This document shows, piece after piece, positions 1 to 8,048 of a DNA stretch of 64,000 nt; positions within the stretch are counted from its first letter, which is position 1, and each line of letters starts with the position of its first letter. This DNA comes from Trichomonas vaginalis G3 (Eukaryota > Parabasalia > Trichomonadida > Trichomonadidae), in NCBI RefSeq assembly GCF_026262505.1, contig NC_067205.1:20705645-20769644 (forward strand), in the 5' to 3' direction. A program made the translations under genes and the position numbers. Under the pieces are notes generated by a model, which had not been told where the DNA came from, searched no databases, and saw only the letters and a list, made by a program, of their open reading frames with translations.

Positions 1-1058
1 AAAACATCCTTGCTCTTGCAAAAAAATGCAAAGACTGTAAAAAAATCTACGAGACATTGGTAAAATGCTTCGGTATGGATGCTCCTAGCTATTCCACTGT
101 AATGTATCATGTTAGGATGTATCACTTCATGAACAAAAAGGCGCCCATCATAAAAATTGACAAAAAATCGCCGGATCAAAGAAAAATCAAAGCAATTCTT
201 CAAGCGCTAGATGAAGACCCAAGAGCATCACTCAGAAGGATAGAGGAGATGACAAAGATACCACGTACAACAGTCAGTTATTATCTGCACAATTATTTGA
301 ACTACAAACTAGCGTATACACGTTGGGTTCCGCACAACCTTAATTCAGTTCAAAAAAAATCTAGAGTCCAATCTTCGAAAGAGCTCCTCTCTATATTGGG
401 TGCGTATCAATCCAAGAAGTTTCGCTTTTTAGTAACAGGGGACGAGTCTTGGTTTCAATATGCAACAGAAGCCAAAATCATGTGGATCCCGAAGGATGAA
501 AATTGACACACCAATGATTATGTTGTCGGTTTTTTGGGGCGTGAATGGCATCATCGCAATTGATATTCTTCAAAAACCTAATACGATGAATGCTCAGTAT
601 CTAATTGACAATGTTCTTACTCAAATTATCAATTCTGATGAGTTTGAGAAATCCAAACAACAAAAACAAAAGTTTGCAATTCATTTTGATAATTCAAGAG
701 TTCACAAAAGTCATAAGGTAATGAATTACTTGGTGGAAAACAATGTCAAAGTTGTTCCAAACCCAATTTATTCACCTGATATTGCACCCTCTGACTTTTA
801 TTTATTCGGCACGCTAAAAAAGAGAGCTGAAGGACGCGAATTCGCGAGTCCAGATGATCTTGAAAATTTTGTAAGAGAGCAATTTGAGCAATTTTCTCAT
901 GATGATTTAAAGCGTGTCTTTCAAGCCTGGATCGATCGCTGCGAACGCGTGATTGAATCCAATGGTGATTATATTTAAATAAACTTTATATATATGTAAC
1001 TTGTTTATTTCTATTCGCAGTATTCAGGTTTGTGCTAAACACACCTTTGGACACCCTA
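1..1058 (+). mobile_element. mariner element (Tvmar-like), 3' part
   Basis: A Tc1/mariner DNA transposon entering from the left edge. Its transposase reading frame is already open at base 3. The right end is taken as the ACACCTTTGGACACCCTA stretch near 1041-1058, followed by TATA, which fits insertion at a TA dinucleotide; the left end and its inverted repeat lie outside the window. The D34D signature places it in the mariner clade, and a mariner family (Tvmar1) is known from T. vaginalis. The exact right boundary is an inference because the partner inverted repeat cannot be seen. Confidence 0.8.
3..978 (+). pseudogene. mariner transposase, 5'-truncated and frameshifted
   Basis: This enzyme cuts and pastes its own element through a DDD catalytic triad. 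Visible parts are a helix-turn-helix segment (around IPRTTVSYYL), the first Asp in VTGDESWFQY, the second Asp in IHFDNSRVH, and the third in SPDIAPSDFYLFG. Exactly 34 residues separate the last two aspartates, the mariner signature. The frame changes close to 497-506, between WIPKDEN and KIDTPMIML. The downstream frame then runs to a stop at 976-978. Part of the usual linker there appears deleted, so this copy is probably inactive. The N-terminus is beyond the window. Confidence 0.85.
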
Positions 1059-1060
1059 TA

Positions 1061-1534
1061 TATTTGTATGAATACAATATTTAGTAATTTTTTTATTTCC
1101 CATAATTTCATTCAAAATTTCAGAAAAAATTAATTTCTATTCAATATTATTTCAGCTTCAAAACACTTCATTCTTATAGATGTTGATTCACTAAAGTGTG
1201 ATTCTATTTATATGAGGTAGGGGCATGAGGCTCGGCAAGTCTTATTGCTTTTTACCTCAATTTAGGTATTAAATAATTATAATGATTCATAGTGGCCGCT
1301 GCTGACTGGCCATCAGCAGTCCCCTGGCCAAGATTAATATAATTATTTAATACTTATCCAGTTTTACATCAATAACAACAAAGCTAATCAATCATCATTC
1401 AGAAATGCGGGAAATTACTACTAATATTAAAGATTGATAGACATTAGGCTGGCCACCTTCTGTCTAATATCTTTACGAATAAAAATAATACTTTTTAAAA
1501 CAAATTATTTAATAAATTTTATTAAAAAACAAAA
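1061..1534. other. non-coding, between mariner end and hAT 3' end
   Basis: There is no convincing reading frame. The stretch is AT-rich except for a GC-rich core at about 1292-1328 that forms the loop side of a hairpin (listed separately). It probably contains the 3' untranslated and terminal part of the hAT element coded on the minus strand, but I could not match a hAT terminal inverted repeat here with one near 25.2-26.3 kb. Confidence 0.5.
1266..1353. repeat. hairpin with 16-bp perfect stem
   Basis: GTATTAAATAATTATA at 1266-1281 is the exact reverse complement of 1338-1353. Inside lies a second inverted pair, CTGCTGA and TCAGCAG, flanked by GGCC blocks. The GC-rich core inside an AT-rich stem stands out from its surroundings. 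It could be a subterminal structure of the hAT element or a small independent palindrome. Confidence 0.75.
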
Positions 1535-2470
1535 TCAAATATCAAATTGATCATCATTCAACTTGATGAAGAAGCGGCATGTTACATATTCTTCTTTGCA
1601 TGATTCGTTCATTGAATTTCTTGTCTTTCGCAATTCAGATATTACACGTTCTACATCTGCTTCACTGCACGAAAGTGACATCATCCTTTTTCCAATTGGT
1701 CTTATTGCTTTTAGTTGCTTTATGCCATTCATGTACCAAAACTTGCCATCATTTTGAGCAAGATGATGACCATTTATAAGATGGGAATCATCTTGCTCTA
1801 TGAAGAAATCGTAAGCATCACTCAATTCCTTGGCTCTATCGTCTTTATTGATCGTTGGCTCAACTGTTGATTCGGCAATTGCTCTTTGTCTGAGGATTGT
1901 TATCATGAATGTGTATAGATCTTTTATCTCTTCATCTACAACATCCCAGACCAAGGAATTCCTCGAACCATCGGCATTTGTTTCAGCTGCATGATCGTCG
2001 TTAAGCATTTGTTCCTCTTCTGCTTGCTGGATCTCTTCATCATGCTCGGCTACCTCGTCAACACGTTCTGTTCGTTCTTCTTCAAGGATTTCGCCGAGTT
2101 TCTCAAATGTGATCTCGCGATTGATGATCCTCAGGGAAGGAATCGTTGGGACTTGCACATCTTTCAACTGCATTATAGGTGGATAGCTTGTCTTTCCTCC
2201 AAAACCCTTCTTGTCTCTGATTATCTTCCTTGCTAACGGTGTAAAGCCGAAAGCAAACCGAAGCAAATCAATTCTACCATATTCTTTCATATCATTTTTG
2301 AATATTGTAGTGATTGATCGGAGAATCTCTTCACCATCTGGCGTTAATCTTCCTGCCATTTCATCCAACATCCCTTGGCACTGTTGTATCATCAGGAATG
2401 CATAAGCACCCATGGACTTGTTGGATTCCAGCCATAATTGAAGTTGCTTTAATGGCTTGAATATCATTAA
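1535..2470 (-). pseudogene. hAT transposase, C-terminal segment
   Basis: The segment codes about 310 residues and ends with the hAT dimerisation region: FWYMNGIKQLKAI, then SLSCSEADVERVISELRKTR, matching the family pattern of Trp, Leu, then Ser-Ser-Ala-x-x-Glu-Arg. It carries the latter part of the RNase H-like fold. It is the downstream third of one transposase whose other parts lie at 3524-4156 and 24609-25197 on the same strand. It has been separated from the middle part by the 1,053-bp element at 2471-3523. The annotated frame begins with MIFKP inside the duplicated target, so that Met is probably not a true start. Confidence 0.75.
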
Positions 2471-2631
2471 TGTTTCGTACCGAAATGGCTAACAAAAAAA
2501 GTGACAGAAACCTTAAATTGCGCGGCAATTTTAATTAAAAAAATAAACATTAATTTTTGTGATTGATATTATGCATTTTATTTATATTATATAAGATTTA
2601 AATTTAGGGGAAAATTGGAAAAAAAATAAGA

Positions 2632-2887
2632 TTGGAAGTCTTTAGGTAAGAAGGAAAGGGCAAGAGATATATAGTGTACCTATATACCTCTTGCCCTTTC
2701 ATTCTAAGTAGAAATGGGAGAAACTTTGTCCGCATCATAAGTTATGCGGACAAAGTTTCTCCGATTTCTAATGGGAATTGCAGGCTATGAGGCACTGATA
2801 TATAATCAGTACCTCATAGCCTACAATTCCCCTTATTAGACTTCCAAACTTTGAGTTAATGTCAAGACATTAACTCAAAGTTTGGAA
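2632..2887. repeat. cluster of four long hairpins
   Basis: Four near-perfect inverted repeats stand one after another. Arms are 2654-2674/2680-2700 (one mismatch), 2711-2735/2744-2768 (one mismatch), 2773-2799/2805-2831 (two mismatches) and 2842-2863/2866-2887 (perfect, 22 bp, 2-base loop). A further pair, TTGGAAGTCT at 2632-2641 and its complement at 2838-2847, could close the first three into a multi-branched structure and would compete with the fourth hairpin. Confidence 0.9.
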
Positions 2888-3080
2888 AACTTCTCGTAAG
2901 AATCAATCGTCAAAAACCTCGATTGCAGTTATATTCATTGTGTTAAATTTGATTTATTTTGAAATTTTTATAAATTAAATTTTATATAACATAAAGCGTT
3001 ATGAATTAGTATTTCCATATGAATTTTATCTCGAAAATAGTAATTCTGTACAGTTATATTTCGGTTAATTTTGGAAATTT

Positions 3081-3239
3081 CTAGGAATACTTTAAGATAG
3101 TATGATTATATATAACTCTGCCTTCATGATTTATTTTAGCTTTCGCGCAAATATCAGTTAACTTAACTGCATTATTTGATTTTGTGATGGCTTCACAAAG
3201 CCAATCAATATCAATCTCTTCTGGAGAATGTCTTCTCAT
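3081..3239 (-). CDS. 52-residue hypothetical ORF in the inserted element
   Basis: A short frame starts at ATG 3239 with MRRHSPEEIDIDWLCEAI and ends at a TAG at 3081-3083. Its composition is protein-like, with a possible helix-turn-helix flavour, but I recognise no family. It may be a leftover of the transposase of the element's autonomous parent. It could also be chance. Confidence 0.3.
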   Translation of the reverse strand: MRRHSPEEIDIDWLCEAITKSNNAVKLTDICAKAKINHEGRVIYNHTILKYS

Positions 3240-3523
3240 CTAGAATATTTTCAATACTTTACATACAAACATTTTTATTTCTAAAAAACTTTTTAATTTT
3301 TTCTAGGATATATGAATGAAAATAGTTAGAACAAGATTTTGAAGCTCAAAACATTAAAAATTATTAAAGATTTGTATAATATGATTAAAAATGGGAAATA
3401 ATATGAGGCAATATAAAGGAATATGAATATTAAATAAATATATCTAAATAGAAAGAATCAGAAAAATCAAATTATTGGCGCCAAAAATGTCACCTTTTTG
3501 GTGAGCCATTTCGGTATGAGATA

Positions 3524-4156
3524 GCTTGAATATCATTAAAGCATCTTTAAAGAGTGGAGGAATTCCATCACGTGTCCATTGTAACTGTTCACGTGTAGCT
3601 CTGGAAAGGGATAGTGGAAGATCTCCACTTCTTAAAGCAGTATTAATTGTTTCCAGATTATCAAAGATGAAAAACAGAGTATCATATATGTAGAGCCAGC
3701 GAGTTTCCGGGATTGATGGAACCCTGATCTTGTATCTCGCTCTCATATCGTGATTCTTAAAGATAATGATAATCTGGTGAACTCTATTCATCAGTTCATT
3801 CAACAATGGACATTGCTTACGTGCGTGGACAATAGCATTGTTCAAGACGTGGTTAAGGCAACGAATGTACACGGTTTGTAAGCCAGGGAAAAGGGCTCCT
3901 TCTGGCCTCCAGTGGCAGAGTCCTTTAACCTGGGCTGGCAAACCATCTCCGACTACTCCAGCTACGTGGTTTTTATTAACCTTAAGAGAATCAAACCACG
4001 TATGGTAGTCCTCGTATGTCCAATTAGTCGAAATTGTTGTGTCGAAGAATTGGTGGCGATCTGTTTTGCCTGGATTGCACACACAAGAGAATAGACCATG
4101 ACGACTGCCGTGTGTTCCGCAGTCCAGGGAAATTGAGAAGATGCGGAATTCCTCGC
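3524..4156 (-). pseudogene. hAT transposase, middle segment
   Basis: This part holds the catalytic core of the hAT RNase H-like domain. VAGVVGDGLPAQ carries a catalytic-type Asp, IRCLNHVLNNAI matches the family's C-x-x-H motif, and PETRWLYIYDTL matches the conserved Thr-Arg-Trp. It abuts Polinton 1 at 4157 on one side and the 1,053-bp element on the other. The reading frame at the Polinton edge agrees with that on the far side at 24609, so one continuous hAT gene was split by the insertion. Confidence 0.8.
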
Positions 4157-4816
4157 AGTTAGTACACATATCATGGGTACGGCGGCACTGCGCGCCTCCT
4201 TACCCACTATATGTGAATTTGACACTTTACAAAACCGTTAACGTATATTTTACAACACAAACGACAACACTAACTTAACCTTAAATATTTACAAAGCCAC
4301 CAACCACTTCACCTCACTAATGTAAAAAATAAACGTTCTCACTTACAAAAGTATTGCAACTCCTCCCATTGCTGTGCTTCACATAACAGCTCATAATCTT
4401 CTGACTCACTTTCTTCTTCATATAGGTCAAAGTCACTGTCAAAATAAATGTTAGTAAGTTTTGACAAAGCTAATGAAACACGCTTACCGTTTGTATCATA
4501 TGCTTGTATAAACTTTCCATTATGCTTGTAGTCATAAACGCTCAAACTAACTTTACCCTTTCTCCCTCGTATCTGATAGAATGTATTTTCACGAGGAACG
4601 AAGAACAAATTCTTGAACTCATGACCGTTGTAGTTTGTTATCTCAATAGTTTTCGTCATTTATATAAAAATAAAATATAAAATAAACTTAAAAATTAATG
4701 ATATCACCACCCTCACACGTATGAAAACATAGCACAAAAATAAATTTAGGTGAAGTGGTGAGATCTCACCTGTTTTTTCACCCTGTTGAATTCATTGCTT
4801 TATAACTCTCTTCCTT
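4157..4816 (+). repeat. Polinton 1 left terminal inverted repeat
   Basis: This is the reverse complement of 23937-24608. Near the tip there is about one difference in 120 bases. The two arms differ in length by a short internal repeat of a CACCTGTTTTTT-type motif. Each arm carries a copy of the same 106-residue gene. Confidence 0.9.
4339..4659 (-). CDS. TIR-borne 106-residue protein, Polinton 1 (left copy)
   Basis: A small acidic protein of unknown function coded inside the inverted repeat, so the element has an identical second copy at 24106-24426. It starts MTKTIEITNYNGHEFKNLFF, is followed by basic and beta-rich sequence, and ends in an acidic tail (DLYEEESESEDYE). A related but clearly different protein is coded at 22697-22981, which shows a small family tied to Polinton ends. 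The start ATG follows an A/T box and ATAA, the promoter style seen across these elements. No function can be assigned. Confidence 0.7.
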   Translation of the reverse strand: MTKTIEITNYNGHEFKNLFFVPRENTFYQIRGRKGKVSLSVYDYKHNGKFIQAYDTNGKRVSLALSKLTNIYFDSDFDLYEEESESEDYELLCEAQQWEELQYFCK

Positions 4817-5319
4817 GGTTTCTTTTTAGTTGCTTTCTTCACGTCTGTCTCCAACTTGACTGTCTTTCTTCTTCGTCCGTAATGATACCAGTTACTTCCA
4901 CCAGTCAATGGGTCAAATGGTCGTTCATAAGGGTTTCCATACATTCCATAAGGTCCGTATGGATAAACCACTGGTGGAGAAGAAACATTTTCTTTAGTTC
5001 CATCGAATCTATTTAAATGCATTGTTTCACCTTTCATCTGGTCATTAAAGTCTTTTGCGTGTTTTGCAAACTCATCGTCCTTTCCTAAAGCATTTTCTGA
5101 CTCAGTCGCAACCAAATTGGATGCTTTATTTATGAGCCCTATTTTATTTAATCTTAACTTCTTTGCAACCCAGCCTCCAATCTTCCCTTTATTTGCATCT
5201 AATGTCTTCGAAACCCTTCCTCCACTCATTTTATTTACTGCGTCATAAGCTCCAAGTGCTTTTGCTCCAAATGCTAATGCTTTTGTTCCCATTGCGCCTA
5301 AAGCTGCCCAAGCTACCAT
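4792..5319 (-). CDS. Polinton 1 small basic protein, possible virion component
   Basis: 175 residues. The N-terminus is Ala/Gly-rich and hydrophobic (MVAWAALGAMGTKALAFGAK), the middle has a Gly/Pro/Tyr-rich stretch (YPYGPYGMYGNPYERP), and the tail is strongly basic (KKATKKKPRKRVIKQ). This layout recalls internal virion proteins that bind DNA or disturb membranes, but that is inference from composition only. It lies in a leftward group with 5320-5544 and 5545-6426, with no gap between them. Confidence 0.55.
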   Translation of the reverse strand: MVAWAALGAMGTKALAFGAKALGAYDAVNKMSGGRVSKTLDANKGKIGGWVAKKLRLNKIGLINKASNLVATESENALGKDDEFAKHAKDFNDQMKGETMHLNRFDGTKENVSSPPVVYPYGPYGMYGNPYERPFDPLTGGSNWYHYGRRRKTVKLETDVKKATKKKPRKRVIKQ

Positions 5320-5544
5320 TTACACCATATTAAAATCATCTCTCTTCAATATTATCTCATAAAAGTTCTCGTTACTGGAGAAAGTCAATGAAACATAAGC
5401 GTTCTCACGGGCTTCGCCCTCACCGCTTTGCGGTCTATCTAACTTATTTCTTATATCATCTATACGCTTCAAAATGTCTGAACGATTGCTAACATCTTCT
5501 ACAACAGTTATTTCATCATGAATGACCTTCAAGAACAAGCTCAT
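5320..5544 (-). CDS. Polinton 1 hypothetical 74-residue protein
   Basis: A short protein starting MSLFLKVIHDEITVVEDVSN. It is tightly packed between 4792-5319 and 5545-6426, abutting both, and is probably transcribed with them. No recognised domain. Confidence 0.5.
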   Translation of the reverse strand: MSLFLKVIHDEITVVEDVSNRSDILKRIDDIRNKLDRPQSGEGEARENAYVSLTFSSNENFYEIILKRDDFNMV

Positions 5545-6426
5545 TTAATATGCAATTAAAATCATTTCAATAATGAGTCCATCCTTTCCATCTTTAGGTA
5601 GCACAACATCTTTCATTGAAGAAGGTTCGACAAGTCTTATGTTAAACTTACTGACAAAGTTTGTTATACTATAATGCTTCGGCGGCGAATACATGTAGTT
5701 TGAAAGACATAATATAGATTCTTCAGCAAATTCACTTATACTGGATTTTATAACAATGTTCTCACGAGACCAAATACCACCAATTGACAATCTTGTAAGC
5801 AATCCTGCTGAACCTTCTACTGTAAACGTCGATGGTAACATTCCACGAAGGTCATCTATTGACATCGTTGAGTCACTGAATTTAAATATTTTCTTAAAGC
5901 AATCGTCATTATCTAACCATGCAATAGCTTTGAAGTTTTCATTCGAATATACATCTGCTTCATTAAATGTAAATCCTGACTTCTTTGCAGAGACGACTTT
6001 AAAATCTATTGTGTTTGTTTCAAAATTATATGCTATGCTAACTTCTGAAGGTAATGGATGTCCTTCCGCAGTAAGTTGTTCTCTCACTACCGTTTGAAGC
6101 TTTGTATTAAAAACTTTCATGTCATCTCCTGTATCTAAGTTCACATACACAGCAACAGGGAAACTATCTTGCTTCTTTGTTTCATCATTATACCTCAAAA
6201 CATTAAAGTTCTTCAATAATATTGTTCTTCCTGCTGGAATACTTCGAACCTGTCTGATTTCAATAGCTTTCTCACCTCCTACATACTCTACCCAGTGTCT
6301 TGGATATTCATAAGTATACTGACTTTCTTGAATTTTGGTAGGTTTCATCATAACGTGTTCATAGTATATCTTTATACTCTTGTCAGTTAGACTCGGTGCT
6401 ATGTTCTGAATATTTCTGACTTGCAT
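5545..6426 (-). CDS. Polinton 1 candidate minor capsid protein
   Basis: About 293 residues from the ATG at 6426; an earlier ATG would overlap the divergent ATPase gene. The sequence is beta-rich throughout. It resembles the protein at 18558-19415 in order and spacing: a GIW-R block, then a Ser-rich block ending in 'F', then Pro-x-x-Tyr and Thr-x-F. Polinton minor capsid (penton-like) proteins are single jelly rolls of this size, so that role is inferred. It is divergent from the ATPase with a 16-base gap. Confidence 0.5.
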   Translation of the reverse strand: MQVRNIQNIAPSLTDKSIKIYYEHVMMKPTKIQESQYTYEYPRHWVEYVGGEKAIEIRQVRSIPAGRTILLKNFNVLRYNDETKKQDSFPVAVYVNLDTGDDMKVFNTKLQTVVREQLTAEGHPLPSEVSIAYNFETNTIDFKVVSAKKSGFTFNEADVYSNENFKAIAWLDNDDCFKKIFKFSDSTMSIDDLRGMLPSTFTVEGSAGLLTRLSIGGIWSRENIVIKSSISEFAEESILCLSNYMYSPPKHYSITNFVSKFNIRLVEPSSMKDVVLPKDGKDGLIIEMILIAY

Positions 6427-6442
6427 TTTTAATGGAGATAAA
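6427..6442. promoter_or_regulatory. divergent Polinton promoter gap
   Basis: Only 16 bases separate the start codons of the leftward 5545-6426 gene and the rightward ATPase gene. Read leftward it gives TTTATCTCCATTAAAA before the ATG, which fits the A/T box plus AAATG pattern of these elements. The rightward start also reads ATAAAATG. Initiation for each gene must overlap the other's start region. Confidence 0.45.
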
Positions 6443-7042
6443 ATGAAGCATTTAATACATGACGTAGATGAAGACATGAATGAAACTACAGACAAACTTA
6501 ACTCTTCTCTTATTCTTCCTTTCAGTAAGGACTATGAGTTCTGTTCAAATGGTGTGTATTTCTATTGTGGAAAGATGGGTTCAGGTAAGACATTTAATTT
6601 AATTCGTCATATACTCATAACAGAACGTTTAGGAAATGACTCATATTATGACCAAATCATTATATCAGCAACTTCAGACTCTATGGACTCAACAGCGAAA
6701 ACATTTATGTCAAAAGTTCAAGCCTCTGTCGTTAAAGTTCCAGACAGTGAACTCATTGAATTTCTTCAACGTTACATTCGACGTAAGAGGAAATATTATG
6801 CCATCGTAAAGATGGGTTCAGGTAAGACATTTAATTTAATTCGTCATATACTCATAACAGAACGTTTAGGAAATGACTCATATTATGACCAAATCATTAT
6901 ATCAGCAACTTCAGACTCTATGGACTCAACAGCGAAAACATTTATGTCAAAAGTTCAAGCCTCTGTCGTTAAAGTTCCAGACAGTGAACTCATTGAATTT
7001 CTTCAACGTTACATTCGAAGTAAGAGGAAATATTTTTTCTAA
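6443..7042 (+). pseudogene. Polinton 1 packaging ATPase remnant
   Basis: The remnant carries the Walker A loop GKMGSGKT of the FtsK/HerA-type (A32-like) ATPase that packages Polinton and related virus DNA into capsids. Part of the region is present as a 237-bp tandem repeat. The part ends where the MULE has inserted. It is shorter than the usual ATPase and is broken. The family call rests on the Walker A context and on its position beside candidate capsid genes. Confidence 0.65.
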
Positions 7043-7045
7043 CCA

Positions 7046-7134
7046 GCAATTCTTAAATTCGGATAAAAAATCGATATGTATTACACTTTAAACTTCAAAA
7101 AATGGTTCAAAATTTAGACTTAGTTTATCTTAAC
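7046..7134 (+). repeat. MULE left terminal inverted repeat
   Basis: It starts GCAATTCTTAAATTCGG and ends at TTTATCTTAAC. I see no difference from the reverse complement of 13163-13251. Such identity suggests a recent insertion. Confidence 0.85.
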
Positions 7135-8048
7135 TATATTTACTCTTTAAATTCTAATATAATATAAATTCTTCATTTCCTTTGTTTAAACTTTTTTCAT
7201 TTTAATACCATTTTATCAGATAGTAATTTTTGTTTTTCTCTGACCAAAAATCTTCTCAATTTAACTCCACCTTCACAAAAATTCATTGAGTTCTCTCAAA
7301 ATTCTTGTATTTTTGGTATACTTAAAGTATCATCTTCAAATATTTTTTTGGAGAAAATTGACTTTGCATAATATCGTAATACTTTTTAAGGCAGATAGAT
7401 TTACTGTAAGTTGAAGAACTTTTAATTTGAACAGAAATTATTCAACAAATATTCTTTTTATTTGATCAAGATACGTATACCAATATGATCTACTTGCTAG
7501 GGATATGTAGATCACGTTCAGAATTTGCCAAGTTTGGTGAATATCTATGGGATTAGGGACATCTATTTAATTTAAGAACTAAAAATTAGCATAGGCGTAT
7601 TATGCTGTTACTGAAATATATTTTGGATGTATAAATTTTTACTTAATACTCTTTTATTGTTATCATTTTTAAAGATTTTTTATTATGAGCAAAAAAATGG
7701 CAAGACAATAATATATTGTACATGCAATTTATTATTACTGAATAAATTTATCAATCAAATTTGATCACATACAATTTTTACAGATAAATACATTATCTCA
7801 AAAATATCTATATATTAGTATATGTTACACGAAATGTAATAAAATGTATTACTTTGGTTTATCAATTTATAAATAAGAATGAAAATTTGTTATAGCTTTG
7901 TTCCAATATTTATTTTTATATATTTAAGTTATCCATTTTACTGTTTTCATTCATATTTATAACAAAATTAGAGTCCTTACATTATTTATCTTATTTCAAT
8001 AGTGATAAAAATCAACTATATTTTGTAAGATCTTAAAAAGTGACAAAA
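7135..8048. other. MULE left non-coding arm
   Basis: AT-rich sequence with no convincing gene, between the inverted repeat and the transposase gene. It should contain the transposase promoter. I see no clear initiator directly before the ATG at 8049. Confidence 0.5.

Larger units (their letters stand above)
2471..3523. mobile_element. unclassified 1,053-bp element with inverted ends
   Basis: The ends are imperfect inverted repeats of about 35 bases. The shared core is TACCGAAATGGCT followed by A-rich sequence and GTGACA (2479-2506 on the plus strand; 3489-3515 on the minus strand). Inside are a cluster of four large hairpins (2654-2887) and one short reading frame (3081-3239, minus). No transposase is recognisable, so it is a non-autonomous element. 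It interrupts the hAT transposase and therefore arrived after the hAT element. The superfamily is unknown. Confidence 0.75.
2455..3539. repeat. 16-bp direct repeats flanking an insertion
   Basis: GCTTGAATATCATTAA occurs at 2455-2470 and again at 3524-3539, exactly bounding the inserted element at 2471-3523. On the minus strand both copies encode Met-Ile-Phe-Lys of the hAT transposase, so the repeat looks like duplicated target sequence. Sixteen bases is long for hAT (8), MULE (9-11), Tc1/mariner (2) or Polinton (5-6) duplications. Confidence 0.85.

Noticed and set aside
3444-3523. C-terminal tail of the hAT middle frame (residues after LSHTE)
   Set aside because: This stretch lies in the inserted hairpin element, not in hAT sequence; it is read-through into the inverted end.
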